Shown one piece after another: positions 25,645-33,135 of a stretch of 64,000 nt of DNA (positions within the stretch are counted from its first letter, which is position 1; the number at the start of each line of letters is the position of its first letter). This DNA comes from an uncultured Oscillospiraceae bacterium. Its GTDB lineage: Bacteria > Bacillota > Clostridia > Oscillospirales > Ruminococcaceae. The notes beneath the pieces were generated by a model. That model worked only from the letters and a program-made list of their open reading frames with translations, made no database searches and was not told the DNA's origin. The translations under genes were made by a program, and so were the position numbers. The DNA lies in NCBI GenBank assembly GCA_905197685.1, contig CAJJZS010000006.1, positions 1-64,000 on the forward strand, given 5' to 3'.

Positions 25645-25905
25645 ATGCGGCTTTTATGGGAAGAAAGAGCTTGGGGAGATTATCTTTACTAGCAAACGCA
25701 AGATAAAAAAACACTAAAAAGAATCAATGCCTTGATAAAGGATATCCAAAGAAGTCCTTTTGAAGGAATCGGAAAACCGGAACCATTGAAAGGAAATCTT
25801 TCCGGTTTATGGAGCAGAAGAATTGATGATATAAATCGTATCGTGTACTATGAACAGGACGAGACCGTTTATATTATCGCTTGCAAGGGACACTATGAGT
25901 CATAG
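25645..25905 (+). pseudogene. yoeB: YoeB/Txe family mRNA interferase with an internal amber codon
   Basis: The frame reads MRLLWEERAWGDYLY, TAG (25690-25692), QTQDKKTLKRINALIKDIQR, then PFEGIGKPEPLKGNLSGLWS, RRI, INRIVYYEQ and CKGHYES before a terminal TAG. This matches the full YoeB length (86 codons). YoeB proteins normally have Trp at the stop position (D-Y-x-W), so a single TGG-to-TAG change explains it. Catalytic-type residues (Glu in PFEGxGKPEPL, Arg in SRRI, His-Tyr at the end) remain, indicating a recent lesion. Confidence 0.88.
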
Positions 25906-26010
25906 CGAGTAAATTGATACCGCTAAAGATCGCAAAGGCAAGCCGAACCGATAATTTTTGATTGATTTCTTTTCTATTCTTTTTACAAAACACCGAGAAA
26001 TCTGAGGAGA

Positions 26011-26042
26011 AAAAGCTCCTGCTTTTTTAAGCAGGAGCTTTT
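26011..26042. terminator. Bidirectional terminator between yoeB remnant and bcp
   Basis: A 14-bp stem (26011-26024 with 26029-26042) with loop TTTT, flanked by A and T runs on both sides. It serves converging transcripts from relB-yoeB (+) and yaaA-bcp (-). Confidence 0.88.
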
Positions 26043-26044
26043 TT

Positions 26045-26509
26045 CTATTCTGCTTTTGTCAGATATTCCAGCAATTCCGGTGCATTTTTGTCCGGTTTTA
26101 CCTTCTCCATCACCTTTTCAATCATTCCCTGCTCGTCAATCAGATAGGTAGAGCGCACAACGCCCATGCTCACCTTGCCGTACAGCTTTTTCTCCTGCCA
26201 AACGCCGTACTGCTGAATAACCTTTAATTCCGGGTCGGAGAGCAGCAAAAACGGAAGCTCGTATTTATCCGCAAATTTTCGGTGAGATGCGGCGCTGTCC
26301 TTGCTGATTCCAATCACCGCAGCGCCCAGCTGTTCCAGTTCTTCGTTTGCCTGCGCAAAGGCACACGCCTGTTTGGTGCAGCCGGGAGTATTATCTCTTG
26401 GATAAAAATACAAAATAACCTTTTTCCCTAAAAAATCCGACAAAGACACCTCTTTTCCGTCTTGATTGGGCAAGGTAAAATCCGGCGCTTTTGTTCCAAT
26501 CTCCAGCAT
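26045..26509 (-). CDS. bcp: Thioredoxin-dependent thiol peroxidase (Bcp/PrxQ)
   Basis: A 154-aa peroxiredoxin: APDFTLPNQDGKEVSLSDFL, then FYPRDNTPGCTKQACAFAQA with the peroxidatic Cys in PGCT and a second Cys five residues later, as in atypical two-Cys PrxQ. It reduces peroxides using thioredoxin. Only 2 nt separate it from yaaA upstream, so the two form a peroxide-defence operon. Confidence 0.94.
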   Translation of the reverse strand: MLEIGTKAPDFTLPNQDGKEVSLSDFLGKKVILYFYPRDNTPGCTKQACAFAQANEELEQLGAAVIGISKDSAASHRKFADKYELPFLLLSDPELKVIQQYGVWQEKKLYGKVSMGVVRSTYLIDEQGMIEKVMEKVKPDKNAPELLEYLTKAE

Positions 26510-26511
26510 TT

Positions 26512-27261
26512 TTATTCCTCCTTTAAGAAAATATATTTTGTGTCTGTAGAATCCTCTTTAGAAAAATGATAACCCAAGCGGCAGAATTGTTTCATCTGCT
26601 CGGGATTTTCCGCCTGGATTTCCGCAAGATAACGCACCATCTCTCCCCGCGCCATCTTGCAGAGGGTTCCTTTCTCGATGATTTTTTCACCTTTCTTTTC
26701 TCCGAACACACAGGTAATCATCGAAATCGGCTCGCGCAGATAGTGGGAAATACAAATACTGTACTCTTTGGAAGCCAAGTTGATCACACAATCGGTTTGG
26801 CTGAACAACTCCTTTGCAAGGCTGTCGCCCCAAAATTCATACAAATCTTTTTTCCCGTCCACTTTCAGCTTTGCCTGCATTTCCAGACGATACGGCGTCA
26901 CCCCGTCCAGCGGGCGCAATATTCCGTAGAAGCCGGACAGAATCCGCAGATGTTGCTGAACATACTCCAGCTCCTGTGTGGTGAACACATCGGGGGCAAG
27001 GCATTGATACTGCAATCCGTCATATGCCAAAATTGCCGGCGTCAGCCGCTCTTGCAGATTCATCCGTTCCAATCGCTCTTTATTTTGCAAAACAATGCTG
27101 TCATTGCATTTCCAAAGTTGTTTGAGCTGTTCCCCTGACATTTGAGCAAGCCGAATATAAATGCGCTGCGTTTTCTCTAAAAACTGCGGCAGAGCGCGGC
27201 AGTCAAAACTGTCGGTATCCTCCTTCATCCTTTTGGTCGGAGAAACGATAATCCTCACCAA
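26512..27261 (-). CDS. yaaA: Peroxide stress protein YaaA
   Basis: A 249-aa protein of the DUF328/UPF0246 family: MVRIIVSPTKRMKEDTD, AILAYDGLQYQCL, RILSGFYGILRPLDGVTPYR, and VINLASKEYSICI. In Escherichia coli YaaA limits intracellular iron and DNA damage during peroxide stress. It is co-transcribed with bcp. A promoter element shared with two other units lies at 27287-27302. Confidence 0.93.
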   Translation of the reverse strand: MVRIIVSPTKRMKEDTDSFDCRALPQFLEKTQRIYIRLAQMSGEQLKQLWKCNDSIVLQNKERLERMNLQERLTPAILAYDGLQYQCLAPDVFTTQELEYVQQHLRILSGFYGILRPLDGVTPYRLEMQAKLKVDGKKDLYEFWGDSLAKELFSQTDCVINLASKEYSICISHYLREPISMITCVFGEKKGEKIIEKGTLCKMARGEMVRYLAEIQAENPEQMKQFCRLGYHFSKEDSTDTKYIFLKEE

Positions 27262-27286
27262 ACCCCTCCTTTTCTCTTTTTTACTG

Positions 27287-27302
27287 ATTATACCATGATT
27301 TT
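27287..27302 (-). promoter_or_regulatory. Extended -10 promoter of yaaA-bcp
   Basis: AAAATCATGGTATAAT on the minus strand includes TGG-TATAAT, an extended -10. The same 14-base core AAAATCATGGTATA occurs before the transglutaminase gene (49231-49246) and upstream of spo0A (55353-55368). Confidence 0.55.
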
Positions 27303-27470
27303 ACTGAAACTTCCAGTTGAAAGTGTAAAAAGATTCAAAATCGGAGTCGGAAAAATTTATCAAAATTACCCTATTCTTTGTCGAAGGACTGCCCGTCTTG
27401 TATAAGGAGAAAAATTACGATGCCCAAGAAAAAACTTGCCCGGATATTTTTAGTTGTTTTCGGAGATTCC

Positions 27471-27557
27471 CTTTCACCAATACCCCGAAATAGGCAAAAA
27501 GTTGCACAGAAAGGTGCAACTTTCCCACATTTTCATCTGTTTATTAACAAATAATTC
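27471..27557 (-). repeat. 87-bp intergenic repeat, copy B
   Basis: The copy reads on the minus strand, same length and no gaps relative to copies A and C: GAATTATTTGTTAATAAA, the hairpin AAAGTTGCAC-CTTTC-TGTGCAACTTT, then TTTCGGGGTATTGGTGAAAG. It lies between kdpC and yaaA. Confidence 0.82.
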
Positions 27558-27577
27558 ATAAATTAAGTTTTTCTGCC

Positions 27578-27621
27578 AAAAAAATCACCCTCGATGTTCG
27601 CTCTATCGACGGTGATTTTTT
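27578..27621 (-). terminator. Terminator of the kdp structural operon
   Basis: AAAAAATCACC and GGTGATTTTTT arms (about 27579-27589 and 27611-27621), with inner CGAT/ATCG pairing, 17 nt past the kdpC stop. T-run follows on the minus strand. Confidence 0.8.
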
Positions 27622-27637
27622 ATTTCGATTTTTTTTT

Positions 27638-28306
27638 TTATTTTTCTACTTTCTCAATCAGTCCCATTTCCTGCGCAATCTCCAGATTGACCTGCAAGAC
27701 ATTGACTGTTTCCTCGCCGAAGATGCCGAGCAATTTTCCCTTTGTGTGCTTCTCTACAATCTCGGATACCTTCTCCTCGCTGAGACCGGAAGCCTGCGCG
27801 ATACGGGGAATTTGAATCTGTGCTGCCTTTGGGGAAATATCGGGGTCTAAGCCGGAACCGGAAGCAGTCAGCAGGTCGGCAGGGATTTCTTCCGGCGTTA
27901 CCTGCGGATTTTTTTCCAAAAATTCCTGCATATCCTGCTGCACCCGTTGTACCAACTGCGGATTGGAGGGGGCATAATTTGCCGAACCGGAAGCGACTCC
28001 GGTAAATTCCTCCCCATCGGAGGTATATTTCTTTCCGTCCTCCCCCTCGGTATAGACATTATAATGGTAAGCGGAGGGACGGCTCCAAAGGTAATAATCC
28101 TCGGTAAATTCCTGACCGACGTGTTCGGAGCCTACTACTTTTCCGTCCGCTGTAATCAGGCTGCCGCCCGCCTGATGAGGGAACAGAACCGATGACAACC
28201 CGGTCAGCAAAAGCGGAAAGAACAAGCCGCAAATCAACATCAAAACAAGGGTCACCAAAACAGCCTGCTTTCCCGTATGCAGTACCCCTTTCATCGAATC
28301 TTTCAT
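27638..28306 (-). CDS. kdpC: Potassium-transporting ATPase KdpC subunit
   Basis: A 222-aa single-pass subunit of the KdpFABC pump. One N-terminal membrane helix (VLVTLVLMLICGLFFPLLLTG) is followed by the extracytoplasmic domain containing YFWSRPSA-like YYLWSRPSAYHYN, GSANYAPSNPQLVQRV and SGSGLDPDISPKAAQIQIPR, the family hallmark. The gene lies 12 nt after kdpB. Confidence 0.96.
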   Translation of the reverse strand: MKDSMKGVLHTGKQAVLVTLVLMLICGLFFPLLLTGLSSVLFPHQAGGSLITADGKVVGSEHVGQEFTEDYYLWSRPSAYHYNVYTEGEDGKKYTSDGEEFTGVASGSANYAPSNPQLVQRVQQDMQEFLEKNPQVTPEEIPADLLTASGSGLDPDISPKAAQIQIPRIAQASGLSEEKVSEIVEKHTKGKLLGIFGEETVNVLQVNLEIAQEMGLIEKVEK

Positions 28307-28318
28307 TATTCTTCCTCC

Positions 28319-30367
28319 TTAAAATCCAATCATCGCAAGCAGCGGATGAATGAACAAATCAATCAGCTTAATTCCCACAAACGGAGTAACCACGCCGCCC
28401 AAACCGTAGATGAGCATATTTCTTGCCAGCATCTTGCCGGACGACATCGGGCGATATTTAACTCCCTTCATCGCCAGCGGAATCAGACACGGAATGATGA
28501 TTGCGTTAAAAATCAACGCGGACAAAATCGCGCTGTACGGGGTTGCCAGCTGCATGATGTTCAACACATTCATCTGCGGAATTGCCAGCATGAACATTGC
28601 CGGAATGATTGCAAAATATTTTGCAATATCGTTTGCAATCGAAAAGGTGGTCAGGCTGCCCCTGGTAATCAACAGCTGCTTGCCGATTTCCACCACTTCC
28701 AGAATTTTGGTCGGGTCGGAATCGAGGTCCACCATGTTGGCTGCTTCTTTTGCCGCCGTAGTTCCGCTGTTCATGGCAAGACCGACATTTGCCTGTGCCA
28801 AAGCCGGAGCATCGTTGGTTCCGTCACCGGTCATCGCAACAATTTTTCCCTCCGACTGTTCCTTTTTAATAACGGCAATTTTATCTTCCGGTTTACATTC
28901 TGCAACAAATCCGTCCACACCCGCTTCTTTTGCAATTGTTGCGGCGGTCAGCGGGTTATCGCCGGTACACATGATGGTTTTAATGCCGATGGCGCGCAGG
29001 CGGTCAAAGCGTTCTTTCATGCCCGGTTTTACGGTATCCTTTAAGTAAATGACACCTAAAATCACATTATTTTTGCAGACGGTGAGGGGTGTGCCGCCCA
29101 GAGAAGAAACCTTTTCCACCTGCTCTTTTAAATCGGTGGGAATTGCGCCGCCCATCCCTTTCACATACTGTTCAATCGCTTCGGACGCGCCTTTGCGGAT
29201 TTTATCCCCGTTTGGCAAATCCACGCCGCTCATTCTGGTCTGCGCGGTAAACTCGATAAACTCGGAACCGGGCTGCTCCTCGCTGCAATCTCCTAACTTT
29301 CTTGCCAACTCCAAAGTGGATTTTCCTTCCGGCGTTTCGTCCCTGAGACTGGTGAGAGCAGCACACTCTGCCAGCTGACTGCGGCTTGCCCCGCCCACCG
29401 GGAAAAAGTCTGCCGCCAGGCGGTTGCCGAAGGTAATGGTTCCCGTTTTATCCAAAATCATGGTGTCCACATCGCCGCAGGCTTCTACCGCTTTACCTGA
29501 CATTGCAATGACATTAAAGCGTGTGACTCGATCCATTCCGGCAATTCCGATTGCCGAAAGCAAACCGCCTATTGTTGTCGGAATCAAACAAACTGCCAAC
29601 GCAATCAGCGTAGAGGTTTGCAGCTGCACGCCGGAATACATTCCAATCGGATACAGGGTAACAATAACAATCAAAAAGATGATGGTGAGTGAAACCAACA
29701 GGGTATTTAACGCAATTTCGTTCGGTGTTTTTTTGCGGGAAGCGCCCTCTACCAGAGCAATCATTCGGTCCAAAAAGCTGTTGCCCGGGTCGGAGCTGAT
29801 CCGAATTTTCAGCCGGTCGGAAACCACGGTGGTTCCGCCTGTTACCGAGCAAAAATCTCCGCCCGACTCCCGGACAACCGGCGCGGATTCTCCCGTGATG
29901 GCAGATTCGTCCACCGAAGCTACCCCTTCGATGACCTCTCCGTCGCCCGGAATCAGTTCCCCTGCCGACACGATGACAATATCGCCCTTTTTCAGCTCAC
30001 CGGACGAAACTGTTTTCTCACTGCCGTCCGGCAAAAGCAGCCTTGCTTTGGTATCTTTTTGGGTTTTCTTTAAGGTTGCCGCCTGCGCTTTTCCTCTGCC
30101 TTCCGCTACCGATTCCGCAAAGTTTGCAAACAAAACGGTGATAAACAAAATAACGGAAACGATGATATTGTAAATTCTTAAATTTGCTCCGGTATCTCCA
30201 AATAAATTGGGGAAAAACGCTAAAACCAGCGTGATGAGAAAACCGACCTCAACAACAAACATCACCGGATTTTTCATCATATATTTCGGATTGAGCTTTA
30301 AAAATGCTCCGACAACCGCCTGACGCACCATTTCCGGCGTCAGACCCTTTTGCTGTTTTTTGCTCAT
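28319..30367 (-). CDS. kdpB: Potassium-transporting P-type ATPase catalytic subunit KdpB
   Basis: A 682-aa P-type ATPase. Signatures: actuator loop SAITGESAPV, phosphorylation site DKTGTITFGNR, nucleotide-binding MCTGDNPLTA and hinge MTGDGTNDAPALAQA. It hydrolyses ATP to drive K+ moved through KdpA. It starts at 30367 behind a GGAGG that overlaps the kdpA stop. Confidence 0.98.
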   Translation of the reverse strand: MSKKQQKGLTPEMVRQAVVGAFLKLNPKYMMKNPVMFVVEVGFLITLVLAFFPNLFGDTGANLRIYNIIVSVILFITVLFANFAESVAEGRGKAQAATLKKTQKDTKARLLLPDGSEKTVSSGELKKGDIVIVSAGELIPGDGEVIEGVASVDESAITGESAPVVRESGGDFCSVTGGTTVVSDRLKIRISSDPGNSFLDRMIALVEGASRKKTPNEIALNTLLVSLTIIFLIVIVTLYPIGMYSGVQLQTSTLIALAVCLIPTTIGGLLSAIGIAGMDRVTRFNVIAMSGKAVEACGDVDTMILDKTGTITFGNRLAADFFPVGGASRSQLAECAALTSLRDETPEGKSTLELARKLGDCSEEQPGSEFIEFTAQTRMSGVDLPNGDKIRKGASEAIEQYVKGMGGAIPTDLKEQVEKVSSLGGTPLTVCKNNVILGVIYLKDTVKPGMKERFDRLRAIGIKTIMCTGDNPLTAATIAKEAGVDGFVAECKPEDKIAVIKKEQSEGKIVAMTGDGTNDAPALAQANVGLAMNSGTTAAKEAANMVDLDSDPTKILEVVEIGKQLLITRGSLTTFSIANDIAKYFAIIPAMFMLAIPQMNVLNIMQLATPYSAILSALIFNAIIIPCLIPLAMKGVKYRPMSSGKMLARNMLIYGLGGVVTPFVGIKLIDLFIHPLLAMIGF

Positions 30368-30382
30368 TGTTATCCTTACCTC

Positions 30383-32110
30383 CTACGCCCACAAGGTCAG
30401 ATGTTCCGCAATCGGTCCCAGAGCCAGAACCGGGAAAAATGTAAGGGCTGCAAAAATATAAACCACAACCACTAAAATGACGCTGAACGAAACGGTGTCG
30501 GTGTGAAGGGTTCCCACCGAGTCGTTGACAAACCGTTTTTTCATCAGCGAACCTGCAATCGCCAGCTGAATGACAATCGAGAGATAGCGTCCGAAGAACA
30601 TCGCCAAACCGGTTGTGATGTTCCAAAACAGAGTGTTATCCATGAGTCCCTCAAATCCTGAGCCGTTGTTCGCTGCCGAAGAAGCGTACTCATACAATAC
30701 CTGAGAAAGTCCGTGGAATCCCGGATTGGTAATACCTTCCGTTCCTGCCTGTGTGCTGACTGCCAACGCGCTGAACGAGAGAATCAGCAGCGGATGGATG
30801 ATGATGCAGAGCGCAGCCAGTTTCATCTCTCTGCCTTCAATCTTCTTTCCCAGATATTCCGGCGTTCTGCCAATCATCAAGCCGCAGATAAAGACGCCAA
30901 GGATTGCGTACATAATCATATTCATTAAGCCGACGCCTTTTCCGCCGAACACCACATTGAGCATCATATGCAGCATCGGCACCATGCCGCCCAGCGGCGT
31001 TAAGGTATCGTGCATATTATTGACCGTACCGGTAGTAAACGAGGTGGTGGTGGTCGTAAACATTGCCGACTGCGCGATTCCGAACCGGGTTTCCTTGCCT
31101 TCCATGCTTCCCATTGACTGGTTCAGCCCTACCTGTTCCAACAGCGGATTGCCCTGACTTTCTGCCCAGAAGCAGACGCCAAGACCGATGACAAACAAAA
31201 TTCCCATAGCGGCAAAGATACTTCTGCCCTCTCTGCCATAAAGACGAACGCTGAGGCTTGTGTGTTTTTCCTGCTTTTCGCTTTTATAATCGCGCACCAT
31301 TTTACCGAAGGTAATGACGCACGCGCCCGGCAGCAGCATCATCGAATACAATTCAATCAAGTTGGAAAGCGTTGTCGGATTTTCAATCGGGGTTGCGGAG
31401 TTTGCTCCTAAAAATCCGCCGCCGTTGGTTCCCAGATGTTTGATAATCTCCACTGCGGCGACCGGACCGCTTGCAATCACCTGTTTTGCGCCCTCGATGG
31501 TATCGACCACAATGTTTCCGCTCAGGTTCTGCGGAACACCCTGCCAAACCAGCAGTAAGCCGCCTACAATCGAAAACGGAAGAAGGATTCGGGTGATAAT
31601 GCGAACCAAATCGGAGAAAAAGTTTCCGACATCTTTGGTTTTTCCTGCCAATCCCCGGATAAAGGCAACGCAGGCGGCGTAACCGCTTGCCGCCGACACA
31701 AACATCATAAAGGTGATGACCAGCATCTGGGAAAGATAGGACAATCCGCTTTCTCCCGCATAATGCTGAAGGTTGGTGTTGGTCATAAAACTGATGATTG
31801 TGTTAAAGGAAAGGGATTCTTCCATTCCTTCGATTCCGTTTGGATTAAACAAAGCGATACTTTGCAGTCTTAACACCAGATAACCTGCAAGCATCATCAC
31901 CGCATTGGTTCCCACCAAGGACAGCGCATATTTTTTCCAGCCCATTCCCTGCTCGGGGTGAATGGCACAAAGTCGATAAATCACACCGTCTATCCGGTCA
32001 AAAACCGGATCGGCAAAGGTATGTTTTCCTGCCGCAATATGATACAGGTAAATTCCCACCGGAATCACCAGAATCAAATAAATCAAAATAGTCAGCACAA
32101 GCTGAAACAT
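30383..32110 (-). CDS. kdpA: Potassium-transporting ATPase KdpA subunit
   Basis: A 575-aa channel-like subunit with ten membrane helices, related to the SKT family. The four selectivity-filter-like loops include TNTNLQHY, TNGGGFLGANSATP, TTTTSFTTGTVNN and NNGSGFEGL. It begins FQLVLTILIYLILVIPVGIY. GGAGGG precedes the ATG. It ends with TAG. Confidence 0.97.
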   Translation of the reverse strand: MFQLVLTILIYLILVIPVGIYLYHIAAGKHTFADPVFDRIDGVIYRLCAIHPEQGMGWKKYALSLVGTNAVMMLAGYLVLRLQSIALFNPNGIEGMEESLSFNTIISFMTNTNLQHYAGESGLSYLSQMLVITFMMFVSAASGYAACVAFIRGLAGKTKDVGNFFSDLVRIITRILLPFSIVGGLLLVWQGVPQNLSGNIVVDTIEGAKQVIASGPVAAVEIIKHLGTNGGGFLGANSATPIENPTTLSNLIELYSMMLLPGACVITFGKMVRDYKSEKQEKHTSLSVRLYGREGRSIFAAMGILFVIGLGVCFWAESQGNPLLEQVGLNQSMGSMEGKETRFGIAQSAMFTTTTTSFTTGTVNNMHDTLTPLGGMVPMLHMMLNVVFGGKGVGLMNMIMYAILGVFICGLMIGRTPEYLGKKIEGREMKLAALCIIIHPLLILSFSALAVSTQAGTEGITNPGFHGLSQVLYEYASSAANNGSGFEGLMDNTLFWNITTGLAMFFGRYLSIVIQLAIAGSLMKKRFVNDSVGTLHTDTVSFSVILVVVVYIFAALTFFPVLALGPIAEHLTLWA

Positions 32111-32130
32111 TGTGTTTCCCTCCTGTCAGC

Positions 32131-32208
32131 TTAAAACTTTTCCGGGTGTACCAACGCATAAAACAGGTAAACGCCCAGCGCCAAAACAATCAATCCCAAA
32201 ATCAGCAC
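32131..32208 (-). CDS. kdpF: KdpF small membrane subunit
   Basis: A 25-aa frame from GTG at 32208: MLILGLIVLALGVYLFYALV then HPEKF and TAA. The pattern of one helix ending in a short HPExF-type tail is the KdpF hallmark. GGAGG lies 7 nt upstream of the GTG. KdpF stabilises the KdpABC complex in the membrane. It ends 20 nt before kdpA. Confidence 0.93.
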   Translation of the reverse strand: MLILGLIVLALGVYLFYALVHPEKF

Positions 32209-32221
32209 AAAACTTCCTCCT

Positions 32222-32320
32222 TTATTCGTCTGCGTCAATCTGTTTTTGACACCACTCGATTAAGAGAACAATCAAACCCACACAGCCTGCCAATACAGCC
32301 AGCATGATAACATCCGGCAT
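32222..32320 (-). CDS. 32-residue single-helix membrane peptide preceding kdpF
   Basis: Frame MPDVIMLAVLAGCVGLIVLL, followed by IEWCQKQIDADE and TAA. AGAAGGAGG precedes the ATG by 8 nt and the gene ends 13 nt before the kdpF start, so it is the first gene of the kdp operon. It has one predicted helix and an acidic cytosolic tail. It resembles KdpF in size but not in sequence. It could be an extra small subunit of the pump. I know of no name for it. Confidence 0.7.
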   Translation of the reverse strand: MPDVIMLAVLAGCVGLIVLLIEWCQKQIDADE

Positions 32321-32380
32321 ATTTTGTTCCTCCTTCTTTTACACATCTTTTTTGATTTCGCAGTAAGTATAGCAGATTTT

Positions 32381-32433
32381 ATGCAAATGTGCCCTTAATG
32401 TTTTTGGCAAAACATTAAGGGCACATTAAGATT
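32381..32433. promoter_or_regulatory. Hairpin and KdpE-like direct repeat ahead of the kdp structural operon
   Basis: An inverted repeat of about 19 bp (arms near 32385-32400 and 32411-32426, core CCCTTAATG/CATTAAGGG) lies directly after kdpE, so it can terminate kdpDE. Its outer half includes CATTAAG at 32413-32419 and 32424-32430, an 11-bp-period direct repeat (on the minus strand CTTAATG-N4-CTTAATG) that recurs upstream of kdpD. OmpR-type regulators such as KdpE bind direct repeats of this type. A TATACT -10-like element lies at about 32366-32371. Confidence 0.6.
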
Positions 32434-33135
32434 TTATCTTTCCTGTTTTATCATACGGTATCCCACACCGATATGGGTTTGAATGTACTGCGGGGAGGAA
32501 GGACTTTTTTCTATCTTTTTACGAAGCGTCGCCATAAATACCCGCAGAGAGGGCACATCGGACGCCTGCACATTTCCCCAAACTTCCTTTAGGATATAGT
32601 TGTGGGTGAGTACCTTGCCGGTATTCTGCGCAAGCAGGCACAGCAGTTTATATTCAATCGGGGTTAAGTGAACCTCGGTATCCTGAAGATAGACGCAGCC
32701 TGCCGAATAATCAATCTTTAAATCTCCGTTGAGATAAACGCTGCTTTCCTTCTCCTTTCCGCCGTCGGTGTGGCTTCTTCTCAAAGCAACCCGAAGCCGC
32801 GCCAAAAATTCGTCGATACTGAACGGCTTTGTCAGATAATCGTCCGCTCCCGCATCCAGCGCTTCTACCTTGTCCCTGTCTTCCATTCGCGCGCTGACAA
32901 CGATAATCGGAATACTGCTCCAGGTTCTTATTTTTCGGATAATGTCCACCCCGTCCATATCCGGCAGACCCAAATCCAAGATAACTACATCGGGATTATA
33001 GGACACTGCCTCAATCATCGCCTCCGCTCCGTTGCGCGCTGTGTGGTACTGGTAGTCCTGTGTGTCCAATGTGGTGCGGATTAAACTGCAAATTGCGGTA
33101 TCGTCCTCTACAATTAAAATTTTTGATTTATACAT
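32434..33135 (-). CDS. kdpE: Potassium response regulator KdpE (OmpR family)
   Basis: A 233-aa regulator. Receiver domain: KILIVEDDTAICSLIRTTLD, phospho-acceptor Asp in DVVILDLGLPDMDGVDI, Lys in YLTKPFSIDEFLARLRV. A C-terminal winged helix follows with TPIEYKLLCLLAQNTGKVLT and RVFMATLRKKIE. Its ATG overlaps the last 8 nt of kdpD, so the two are translated together. It should activate kdp operons at low K+. Confidence 0.97.
   Translation of the reverse strand: MYKSKILIVEDDTAICSLIRTTLDTQDYQYHTARNGAEAMIEAVSYNPDVVILDLGLPDMDGVDIIRKIRTWSSIPIIVVSARMEDRDKVEALDAGADDYLTKPFSIDEFLARLRVALRRSHTDGGKEKESSVYLNGDLKIDYSAGCVYLQDTEVHLTPIEYKLLCLLAQNTGKVLTHNYILKEVWGNVQASDVPSLRVFMATLRKKIEKSPSSPQYIQTHIGVGYRMIKQER

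Noticed and set aside
6139..25692. Possible TAG reassignment or suppression (two Trp-to-TAG changes)
   Set aside because: Normal genes in the window end with TAG (for example the DppD-like gene and kdpA), so TAG is an ordinary stop. Both cases are in genes expected to decay.
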